Made by a program: the position numbers and the translations under genes
Shown here: positions 7,013 to 14,360 of the stretch, piece by piece
How positions within the stretch are numbered: the stretch's first letter is position 1
How the letters are laid out: the number at the start of each line of letters is the position of its first letter
Source: an uncultured Porphyromonadaceae bacterium
Lineage (GTDB): Bacteria > Bacteroidota > Bacteroidia > Bacteroidales > Muribaculaceae
DNA: 41,557 nt
Reading direction: 5' to 3'
NCBI GenBank assembly: GCA_947175425.1
Contig: CAMWMR010000021.1
Location: 1-41,557, forward strand
The notes under the pieces: model-generated
Database searches by the model: none
The model's input: the letters and a program-made list of their open reading frames with translations, nothing else
What the model was told of the DNA's origin: nothing

Positions 7013-8191
7013 ATGTTTGAAAGCATTCGCGAATATGTGACAGGGCTTATAGGTGTCGAACACCACTTTCTTATAACCCTCGCACTCCTTGGAATAATTC
7101 TTGTTTTCGCCATTGTCCTGTACTATGTGGCAAAGCTCTTGCTCGGCTTAGTGGAGAAACTTGTTTCGCACAGTTCCACGCAATGGGACGATGACCTGCT
7201 GAATCCACGCTTTTTACAGGCGGTTGCCCAGCTCGCGCCCGCCATGCTTGTAAAATGGCTGCTGCCGGGATTTTTCGAGGATCCGAATTCCAAATGGATT
7301 TCAACTCTTACCTCACTCTACATTCTTGTAGCGCTCATATATGCCATAATAATATTCCTGAGCAATCTCAAGCACGCGTTCCAAAAGCGTGAGAACTTGC
7401 GCATATATGCCACCAGCAGCATTTTCCAAACTATTTATCTAATTATTATATGTATAGGTGCCGTGTTCGCGCTCAGTATAATAATAGGGAAATCGCCGCT
7501 TGTAATTCTCACAGCCTTAGGCGCTTCGGCAGCGGTGCTCATGTTGGTTTTCAAGGATACCATTCTGGGACTTGTGGCCTCGGTTCAGCTTTCGGCTAAC
7601 CGCATGCTAAAACACGGCGACTGGATTGTTGCCGAAAAACACAATGCCGACGGTGTTGTTGTCGACGTAACCCTCACAGCCATAAAAGTTCGCAACTGGG
7701 ACGCCTCAATCACCACTATTCCGCCCTACTCTCTTGTAACGGAATCGTTCCGCAATTACGAGCCTATGGTTACCGGCAGCGGACGCCGCGTTACAAGATG
7801 CGTGTACATTGATGCGAATACCGTTGGCTTCTGCACACCCGAACAGTTGAACGACCTTGAAAGCGAGGGCTGGCTCGAGGGACTGGAAATTGACCGTGCC
7901 GAACGCATGGTGAACTTCAGCCTGTTGCGTCTTTATCTTGTGAGATATCTCGCCAATCATCCCTTTGTGGCCAGAAACATGACTCAACTTGTGCGGCAAA
8001 TGGAACCGACGCCATCGGGATTGCCTTTGCAGTTGTATTTCTTCACCAACACAACCGAATGGGCAGCCTATGAACGGATACAGTGCGAGGTCTTCGACCA
8101 CATTTATGCCGTTATACGCCGTTTCGGTCTGCGCGTGTTCCAGACTCCTGCCGGACGCGATATTCAAAAGCTTTCAGAAAGCAGTATTTAG
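7013..8191 (+). CDS. MscS-superfamily mechanosensitive channel, YbdG/MscM-like
   Basis: This is an inner-membrane channel that opens under tension to release solutes on osmotic downshift. I start it at ATG 7013 (392 aa), 4 bp after the U32 stop. An upstream in-frame ATG at 6944 lies inside the U32 gene and would add 23 unlikely residues. Several membrane helices lie in the first half (about 20-45, 105-125, 145-170). A pore-helix and beta-domain stretch follows, marked by ALGASAAVLMLVFKDTILGL. The later segment ESFRNYEPMVTGSGRRVTR matches the YbdG/miniconductance type rather than small MscS. Its stop lies 18 bp inside the end of the convergent DUF2851 gene. Confidence 0.88.
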   Translation: MFESIREYVTGLIGVEHHFLITLALLGIILVFAIVLYYVAKLLLGLVEKLVSHSSTQWDDDLLNPRFLQAVAQLAPAMLVKWLLPGFFEDPNSKWISTLTSLYILVALIYAIIIFLSNLKHAFQKRENLRIYATSSIFQTIYLIIICIGAVFALSIIIGKSPLVILTALGASAAVLMLVFKDTILGLVASVQLSANRMLKHGDWIVAEKHNADGVVVDVTLTAIKVRNWDASITTIPPYSLVTESFRNYEPMVTGSGRRVTRCVYIDANTVGFCTPEQLNDLESEGWLEGLEIDRAERMVNFSLLRLYLVRYLANHPFVARNMTQLVRQMEPTPSGLPLQLYFFTNTTEWAAYERIQCEVFDHIYAVIRRFGLRVFQTPAGRDIQKLSESSI

Positions 8192-9505
8192 CGAACCGTT
8201 TTCAGGCTCGAATGCACAGGAAGCCCGTGCTTTTTCAGCCAGCAGCCTGTGCCCGAGCCTACAGTACAGGCATTTCTTTTGCTCGCAATAGCTGCGGTAC
8301 AGTTCAAGCAAAGCCTGAGTGGCGTAGGCATTATCGGCCTCTATTCCCGCCGCTGCAAAATTACGTATAATAACGTTGTTCTCGGGAGGAAGCGCGTGCA
8401 GCATATCTACCGCCGTCTCACACAGTCGCGGCTGAGCGAAGTGCTTGCCGTAGGCAAATACTACCGGAATAACCACATTGATAAGCAAGGAGTCGATTGA
8501 AGAACGGCTCAGGGTTCCCGATGTCCGTCCCGGCGAAGTAAAGTTGTAATGGCTCGCCCAGAACGGCGATAAAGTGCAATCCAACAGTTGACGTGCTTCG
8601 TCGGCATTTCCGACATTGAATATATTTCTCGAAATTGTGAAACCGGCAGCTACGTGCGCGGCGAGGAAAGCTATGCGACGATGCGGAAAATTCTGCGGCC
8701 TCATACGCGCCATGCGCCACCCCGGCGCAACAGGGGCGTTAAAACCGTACTTCGCCTTCATAAAGGCATAATCGTTACGCAATTCCTCCAGATAATCGGC
8801 CTCCGGGCCGGGCGAAAGATTAACATCAAGCATTCCCGCCTGCCCGAACAAGGCTGCTTCCACGGCTCTTACATCTCCTTGATGACGCATGAGAAAACGC
8901 AAGGGAGTTGCGAGGGCGGTACGCTCGAAGGCTTCGCCGTTAGTGCTGAAGCCCAATGCACGTGCAAGCAGCACATATATTGCCGAATGCCAGTTCTGCT
9001 CCTGCGACTGAAGATAGCGGTGTACGCGTTGCACTTTGGCATTGAGACGCTCTATGCCAAGCGCCGCCAGCCACTCGGTTTTAAAAATGGATGGAATACC
9101 GGGCAGTTCATCGGCGCAGGGAGGCATTGAGGCCGATCGGCAGCTCATTTTCCTTACTTCCTCGCAAAACGCATCGGCCCACGTCATTTCCAGCTGCGGA
9201 AGTATGCGCCCGTCGGCAACGGCAATCCGGGTATCGCTCGTTCGCACCACATGCAGAATAACCGACTGATATGCCGGGTCTTTGTGGTGATTATGCCGAA
9301 TCCAGTCGGAGGCTTTTACATGTATCTCGACATTACCCGCCCATATACGGTTTCCTATTCGGATTTTGGCATTAAAGAAATCGGGGCCGGCATCGCTGTT
9401 CAGCAGTCCGGGGTCTATTATTTCCACTTCTTCGCCATCGACGGTAGTAAGCAGGCATGGCAGCCCCATACGGTGCTGCCATACATGCTGCATTATGCGT
9501 TCCAT
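8174..9505 (-). CDS. DUF2851 family protein
   Basis: This is a conserved Bacteroidetes protein of unknown function, 443 aa. The family signature VEIIDPGLLNSDAGPDFFNA (residues 27-46) and the WAGNVEIHVKASDW segment that follows are clear. The C-terminus carries a compact cysteine/histidine group (Cys407, Cys412, Cys415, His419) which looks like a metal or iron-sulfur site. The His/Asp-rich N-terminal part could suggest a nuclease-like fold, but that is only an impression. It is the last gene of a minus-strand unit, 14 bp after ribE. Its 3' end overlaps the convergent channel gene by 18 bp. Confidence 0.85.
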   Translation of the reverse strand: MERIMQHVWQHRMGLPCLLTTVDGEEVEIIDPGLLNSDAGPDFFNAKIRIGNRIWAGNVEIHVKASDWIRHNHHKDPAYQSVILHVVRTSDTRIAVADGRILPQLEMTWADAFCEEVRKMSCRSASMPPCADELPGIPSIFKTEWLAALGIERLNAKVQRVHRYLQSQEQNWHSAIYVLLARALGFSTNGEAFERTALATPLRFLMRHQGDVRAVEAALFGQAGMLDVNLSPGPEADYLEELRNDYAFMKAKYGFNAPVAPGWRMARMRPQNFPHRRIAFLAAHVAAGFTISRNIFNVGNADEARQLLDCTLSPFWASHYNFTSPGRTSGTLSRSSIDSLLINVVIPVVFAYGKHFAQPRLCETAVDMLHALPPENNVIIRNFAAAGIEADNAYATQALLELYRSYCEQKKCLYCRLGHRLLAEKARASCAFEPENGSLNTAF

Positions 9506-9519
9506 GGCGAAGAGCCGTT

Positions 9520-10131
9520 TCAGGAGGCTTTTATCTCGGCCAGACGGGCAAGATATTTGCCGATAATATCGAATTCAAGATTAACCTTGTCGCCAACCTT
9601 GATATTGCAGAAATTCGTATGCTCCAGGGTGTAGGGAATTATGGCTACACGGAAGGATGAAAGAGTGCTGTCGCAAACGGTGAGGCTCACGCCGTTGACG
9701 GTTACCGAGCCTTTTTCCACGGTCATATAGCCTTTGGCAGCCATTTCGGCGGGAACATTGTACTCGAATGTGAAGTATGTGCTTCCGTCGGCGGCCTCTA
9801 TTGCGGTGCACACCGCAGTGGTGTCGACATGCCCCTGAACTATATGGCCGTCAAGACGTCCGTTCATGCACATGGAGCGTTCGAGGTTAACGAGGTCGCC
9901 CGCTTTGAGCATTCCAAGATTGGAGCGGTCGAGTGTCTCGCTGATAGCAGTCACTACATATGTTCCGTCGGGACGCAAATCCACAACAGTGAGACATACA
10001 CCGTTATGCGCCACCGACTGGTCGATATGCAGTTCGGACGCAAACGAACACTTCACGCATATATTTACATTGGACTGTTCTTTTTCTACAGCCACCACTC
10101 GGGCGGCTTCCTCAACTATTCCGGAAAACAT
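9520..10131 (-). CDS. ribE: Riboflavin synthase (alpha subunit)
   Basis: It catalyses the dismutation of two 6,7-dimethyl-8-ribityllumazine molecules into riboflavin and a pyrimidinedione, the last step of riboflavin synthesis. The 203-aa protein starts with the classic MFSGIVEE and has two lumazine-binding repeats. The second begins near GRLDGHIVQGHVDTT (about 92-106) and contains VNGVSLTVCD (about 145-154). The first repeat has the matching VAHNGVCLTVVD. It lies 3 bp after the GH31 gene and 14 bp before DUF2851. No FMN-riboswitch-like leader is possible in that gap, and the rest of the rib pathway is not in this window. Confidence 0.95.
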   Translation of the reverse strand: MFSGIVEEAARVVAVEKEQSNVNICVKCSFASELHIDQSVAHNGVCLTVVDLRPDGTYVVTAISETLDRSNLGMLKAGDLVNLERSMCMNGRLDGHIVQGHVDTTAVCTAIEAADGSTYFTFEYNVPAEMAAKGYMTVEKGSVTVNGVSLTVCDSTLSSFRVAIIPYTLEHTNFCNIKVGDKVNLEFDIIGKYLARLAEIKAS

Positions 10132-10134
10132 TGT

Positions 10135-12507
10135 TTATAGAGCTATTGTAATTGTGGTTGTAGAGTTTGTGTTATAGTCGACGGGGAAAGTAACGGAACC
10201 GTTGTTGAATGTGAATTCGACTTTTTTACCGTTTACTTTCACGTTTTTGGGACGTGCGGCGAGGCAGTGAACCGAAAAGTCCATGCCGATGTTTTGCGGC
10301 GCACCTTCAAACGAACCCTCGGAGGATATGGCAACTTTAATCTGCTTTGCAGTGCGTTCGCCGTTGAAATGTACCAGGCGGTAGCGGTTTTCCTCTATAG
10401 ATTTTGGCGAAGTGTGGTCGTCATCGAAGAAAGTATAGCGGCTTTCGCCGTTTCCTGCGGGATAATATGCAATGGCGAGCTTGTCGGCCTTATAATCGCC
10501 GGTATTTTCCATAGGCTCGACAGCAGTGGGAATAAAAGCACCGTCGCGGGCAAAAAGAGGAATCTTATTGAGAGGAGCGGCATAGCTGCCTGTAACCTGT
10601 CCGCCTTTGAATACTACCGAGGGATTGCTCATATCCACCCAGTCGGAACCTTCGGGGAAAAGGATGCTGCGGGATGTTTCGCCTTCGGTAACAACCGGGG
10701 CTACCATAATTTCATCGCCCCACAGGTACTGGTCGCTTATATTGTCGTAAGCACCGTCGGCCGATTTGCGGAAATCCAGCGGACGCACAAGCGGCCAGCC
10801 GTAAGCCGCATTCTCATAAGCGAGGGTGTAGTTGTAGGGAAGCATGCGATAGCGTTCCTTTACAAGCGGAAGCAATATTTCCTCCTCGTACATGGGATAT
10901 TTATACGGTTCGGCATTTTCCGTAGCGTGTGTGCGGAATACGGGTGAATACAGTCCGTTCTGCACCCAGCGCACATAAAGTTCGGGCAGGTAGGGATGTT
11001 CACGGTCTACAGCGAATCCGCCGAGATCGGATGACATATATCCGAGGCCGCTGAGACCGGAGTTCAGCATTATTCGTATCTGAGGTTCGAGACCGCCCCA
11101 CGAGCGGGATACATCGGTGGACCAGGGGAAAACGCTGTAGCGCTGCAATCCGGTTGTACCACCGCGCATGAGTGTGAGCAGACGGGTATCGGGATAGCGT
11201 TCGGCATAGAGTTCCGAGATTATACGGCTCCAGTCGTTGCCGTACATGTTGTGGTACTGGCGCGCGGTAAGGCCGTTTGCATGACGTCCGGTTTCGGGAT
11301 GCACTTCGGGTTCACCGAGGTCGCCCCACCATCCGCCTATGCCCATATCGGTGAGCTGAGCATAACGCTCGGTGAGCCACCGGCGTGTTTTGGGATTGGA
11401 CACATCGAACATTCCGCCTTCGCCAACCCATATAACCACTTCCTGCGGAGCGCTGCCTGTGGAATCGGCAACGAACATTCCTTGGGGAGCGAGCATGTTG
11501 TAGTTGTCGAGAGCTTTTCCGTTACGGAGGACGTAGGGCTGGGAAATAGGCACCAGATTAACGCCTTTCTCCTTCAGCGAGGCCAGCATTTTTTCCGGTT
11601 CCGGCCATTGTGAGGGTTCCCATGCAAGGCGGCCCATATCCTGTTCCTTTCCGTACCAGTAGAGGTCCAGCACAATACCGTCCACAGGATAGCCTTTTTG
11701 CTTGAGGGTGTCGATTACCGCCTCGGTTTCGGCCTGCGTGCGGTAGCCGTATTTCGATGTTATATATCCCAAAGCCCAAAGAGGAGCCAGAGGCTGTCGG
11801 CCGGTAAGTTCGGTAAGAGCTTCGGTGAGGTCGGCCATATTGTCCACGCCGCCAATGTAATAGTAGCTTACAGGGCGAGAGCTTTCGGTTGTATATTCAA
11901 TCGTGTTGCCAAGTGCCATGCGGGCAGCGGCAAAGTCATCGAAAACAATTGCAAACCCGTCCGACGAGAGGAACAGCGGCATTGTAATGTTCATTTGGCT
12001 TATTCGCGGGTCGGAACCGGTGTAACCGTAGTTCTGACGGTTGTACATTACCAGAGTGTCGCCTCGCATATTCAGTTTATGTCCGCGTTCGCCGGCACCG
12101 TAATAAGAGCCTTGCGAGCTTGTTGCAAGTTTTATAATGTTTTTGCCGTCCTTTTGCGAACGGTATCCTGCATCGAACACAGCCGTTCCTTTTCGTGGCG
12201 TGCTTATGCTCAGAGAACCGTCGGCGGCCAGTTCTGCCTTGATTCCTGCGAGAGTGTACAAGGCAGTTCCTGCTGCGGAAACGGTAGCCGCGTCATCGGC
12301 AGCCTCAAGCGGCAGAACCGCCTGTACATCGGCAACAGCCTGCCCGGGAGCTGTGTTATCTACTCGTATAATATTAGGAGTTAGCGCAGTTACACGCACT
12401 GTGCGCCCCTGCGGGCCTTGTACTTGAATCTCTGCAGCCGGGGCGGCACTTACGCACATGCCAAAACCCAGCATCATTGCGGCGATGCAGACGGTTGTAT
12501 TCTTCAT
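10135..12507 (-). CDS. Secreted glycoside hydrolase family 31 (alpha-glucosidase/xylosidase type)
   Basis: This is a 790-aa retaining glycosidase that releases alpha-linked sugars from oligosaccharides. A Sec signal (1-22, ending in VSAAPAA) without a convincing lipobox suggests a periplasmic enzyme. A beta-sandwich N-domain (about 25-235) leads into the TIM barrel, followed by C-terminal beta-sandwich domains. Catalytic residues by GH31 pattern are Asp396 in GWWGDLGEPE (nucleophile) and Asp494 in MSSDLGGF (acid/base). The DLYWYGKEQ segment at 281-289 is also family-typical. Exact specificity (glucose, xylose or other) cannot be read from sequence alone. No SusC/D genes are nearby, which is unusual for a Bacteroidetes glycan enzyme. 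It lies between the unknown membrane protein gene and ribE with 16 and 3 bp gaps. Confidence 0.92.
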   Translation of the reverse strand: MKNTTVCIAAMMLGFGMCVSAAPAAEIQVQGPQGRTVRVTALTPNIIRVDNTAPGQAVADVQAVLPLEAADDAATVSAAGTALYTLAGIKAELAADGSLSISTPRKGTAVFDAGYRSQKDGKNIIKLATSSQGSYYGAGERGHKLNMRGDTLVMYNRQNYGYTGSDPRISQMNITMPLFLSSDGFAIVFDDFAAARMALGNTIEYTTESSRPVSYYYIGGVDNMADLTEALTELTGRQPLAPLWALGYITSKYGYRTQAETEAVIDTLKQKGYPVDGIVLDLYWYGKEQDMGRLAWEPSQWPEPEKMLASLKEKGVNLVPISQPYVLRNGKALDNYNMLAPQGMFVADSTGSAPQEVVIWVGEGGMFDVSNPKTRRWLTERYAQLTDMGIGGWWGDLGEPEVHPETGRHANGLTARQYHNMYGNDWSRIISELYAERYPDTRLLTLMRGGTTGLQRYSVFPWSTDVSRSWGGLEPQIRIMLNSGLSGLGYMSSDLGGFAVDREHPYLPELYVRWVQNGLYSPVFRTHATENAEPYKYPMYEEEILLPLVKERYRMLPYNYTLAYENAAYGWPLVRPLDFRKSADGAYDNISDQYLWGDEIMVAPVVTEGETSRSILFPEGSDWVDMSNPSVVFKGGQVTGSYAAPLNKIPLFARDGAFIPTAVEPMENTGDYKADKLAIAYYPAGNGESRYTFFDDDHTSPKSIEENRYRLVHFNGERTAKQIKVAISSEGSFEGAPQNIGMDFSVHCLAARPKNVKVNGKKVEFTFNNGSVTFPVDYNTNSTTTITIAL

Positions 12508-12523
12508 TTGTGATTTCGGTTAA

Positions 12524-14245
12524 TTATGGGTCTATCCAGTAAGTATATGAACGCCAGTTGATGTTACTGTCGTCGTCTCTGTTAAATTTGGGAGTATGGA
12601 TACCCGTGCGCGGATTGCGCTTTGAAGCGGCGCCGTCCACAGCGCGAACAATCGCCGTGAAGTTGGCCGATTGTGCAAGCAAGGGTTGCCAGTACTCGTT
12701 TATACGTTGAAAATTATAGTCGTTAAGATCTTCGAAAAGTCCCTGCAAACCCGGTACATTCTCCATTTCATCGCGATTCCAGTTCTTGTTGTCATCGAGA
12801 TATTTGCAAGCTGCCGAGTAATCGATTGCAGGTTCGGCAACAGGGGCAGGCTCGCGGTCTTCCGCAACACTTGCCGCGGAGGCCTCAACAGGAGTGCCTT
12901 TCGGTAACTCGTGAGGTGTGGAGTGTACTTTGCGTGAAGATGAACCGAAAGCAAGTGCGCCTACAAGCATACCGGCAATGAAGGCTGCGGCAGTGAATAT
13001 TATGAGGCGCCGGCGCCGGCTTCGGCTCGCACCGCCCACATATACAAGATGATTCGACACACCCGAACCTTCTACGATTTCTCCGCCGGCCACTTCATAA
13101 CCTTCTACCGGGCAGCGGCGCAAAGGCTTGCGGGTTTTCACATACATGTGCATAGCCTCCACGGGCTCGGGAGTTATCAGCGGCAGGTCAAAGCGGTAAT
13201 TCTTGTGCAAAGGACGCATCTGCAGCAAGGCGCGCGAAGTAGCGGCAAGGTCCATACGGGTACTCAGGGCAAAATATCCCGGAGCGCTTATATCCACCTT
13301 TGCATCGGTAAGTTCACTGCATTTAAAATCCTTTGGCTCATCTATTTCCACGCCGTTCACAGTGATGAGAGCAGCGCCGATAGTTTGCGATGTGCTTGAT
13401 TCGGTGATAAAGAACATCGTCGGCGATATTGTTTTTACCGTGGAGGAAGTGTCGGGCACGGGAGTTGTCACCCGGTCGCTGTCCATATTCACTTTTTGAG
13501 ACAAAACGGCAAATCCGGGACGACGCCATTCCACCACAACCTGCGAGTTACGCGGAACAAGAACCGGCTTGACAAATTCCCGCTTGTTCACAAAGGGCTT
13601 GAAGCCCTTAAGTTCTCCTGTGGGAGGCAAAAGCACGGCCATGTCCACAAGCGCGGGCTTGGTAAGGTCGACAGCTCCTTTTGAAGCTTTCACTTTGGCG
13701 GATTCGGGCACAAGAAGCACACCGGCATGCGCCGAATACTCGGGCTGGTAGAAGCGGTGGTTGAGATACTGTGCAAAAGAGGGCACGCCGTGGCCGTCGA
13801 AACGGGCAAAGGCATATGTGCGTCCGAAAGAGGGTGTGCGCATAGGCCGCTCGGCTGCGAGGGAATAGTTTTTGGAGAATATCCTACGCAAACCGGCTAT
13901 TTTTTCTGAGGAAATATCGCCTTCGGTATCTATAACACCAGATACAGAGGAGAGAAGTTCTTCGAAGTCCGTTGTCAACATGTCGGCCCTTGCGGGAAGG
14001 AACATCGTTGCTGAATAATGGTCGGTAGTAACGCCTGCAAAGGTGCGGATAACAGAGAACAGCATTCCCTGCTCCAAAAACGAGACAAGATAAAAAAAGT
14101 GAGGAATAGACCTGTCGTACTCCACTGTTTCCAATGCCGCCCTGAAATCGTGCACATGGCAGGCATGTTCATCGGTGGGATTTACATTTGCAATGCTGCT
14201 GTAACCCCGACAGGATTTGGATATATACAATTCAATTAAGGCCAT
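12524..14245 (-). CDS. Uncharacterised single-pass membrane protein, 573 aa
   Basis: I do not recognise this protein. The start is ATG 14245 (MALIELYISKSC); an in-frame ATG at 14266 overlaps a TAnnTTTG promoter element and cannot be on that transcript. The N-terminal 185 residues form a mixed alpha/beta region with an RTFAGVTTDHYSATMFLPA segment (67-85). Residues 225-345 are beta-rich with a PEGA-like stretch (VDISAPGYFALSTRMDL, 317-333). A membrane helix (about 414-433) follows RSRRRR, so the N-terminus is probably cytoplasmic. The periplasmic tail (434-573) has a Pro/Ala-rich linker and a charged helical C-domain rich in Asn, Trp and Tyr. It heads the GH31-ribE-DUF2851 unit and is divergent from dnaX. 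The overall plan (large cytoplasmic sensor-like part, one helix, small periplasmic part) suggests a structural or signalling role, not an enzyme. Confidence 0.75.
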   Translation of the reverse strand: MALIELYISKSCRGYSSIANVNPTDEHACHVHDFRAALETVEYDRSIPHFFYLVSFLEQGMLFSVIRTFAGVTTDHYSATMFLPARADMLTTDFEELLSSVSGVIDTEGDISSEKIAGLRRIFSKNYSLAAERPMRTPSFGRTYAFARFDGHGVPSFAQYLNHRFYQPEYSAHAGVLLVPESAKVKASKGAVDLTKPALVDMAVLLPPTGELKGFKPFVNKREFVKPVLVPRNSQVVVEWRRPGFAVLSQKVNMDSDRVTTPVPDTSSTVKTISPTMFFITESSTSQTIGAALITVNGVEIDEPKDFKCSELTDAKVDISAPGYFALSTRMDLAATSRALLQMRPLHKNYRFDLPLITPEPVEAMHMYVKTRKPLRRCPVEGYEVAGGEIVEGSGVSNHLVYVGGASRSRRRRLIIFTAAAFIAGMLVGALAFGSSSRKVHSTPHELPKGTPVEASAASVAEDREPAPVAEPAIDYSAACKYLDDNKNWNRDEMENVPGLQGLFEDLNDYNFQRINEYWQPLLAQSANFTAIVRAVDGAASKRNPRTGIHTPKFNRDDDSNINWRSYTYWIDP

Positions 14246-14263
14246 AATACTCCAATTACGCTG

Positions 14264-14271
14264 CAAATTTA
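14264..14271 (-). promoter_or_regulatory. Minus-strand -7 element (TAAATTTG) for the four-gene unit
   Basis: Read on the minus strand this is TAAATTTG, an exact TAnnTTTG. The chosen start at 14245 is 18 bp downstream, giving a leader of roughly a dozen bases. No clear -33 TTG sits at the right distance. It lies back to back with the dnaX element at 14347, so 14246-14360 is a divergent promoter region. Confidence 0.45.
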
Positions 14272-14346
14272 GCTAAAAAATTTGATAACTATTGCACTGT
14301 CAATAAAAAAAGCTGTTAAAGCGATTCTATTTTCCACTTATTTTTG

Positions 14347-14354
14347 TAATTTTG
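14347..14354 (+). promoter_or_regulatory. Bacteroidetes -7 element for dnaX (TAATTTTG)
   Basis: An exact TAnnTTTG match ends six bases before the dnaX ATG at 14361. By the usual geometry the transcript would start at or within a base or two of the ATG. No good -33 TTG is present at about 19 bp upstream. Confidence 0.5.
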
Positions 14355-14360
14355 CAGGAT

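Noticed and set aside
14352-14360. TTG start for dnaX three codons upstream
   Set aside because: This TTG is inside the TAATTTTG promoter element; the ATG at 14361 gives the family-typical N-terminus.
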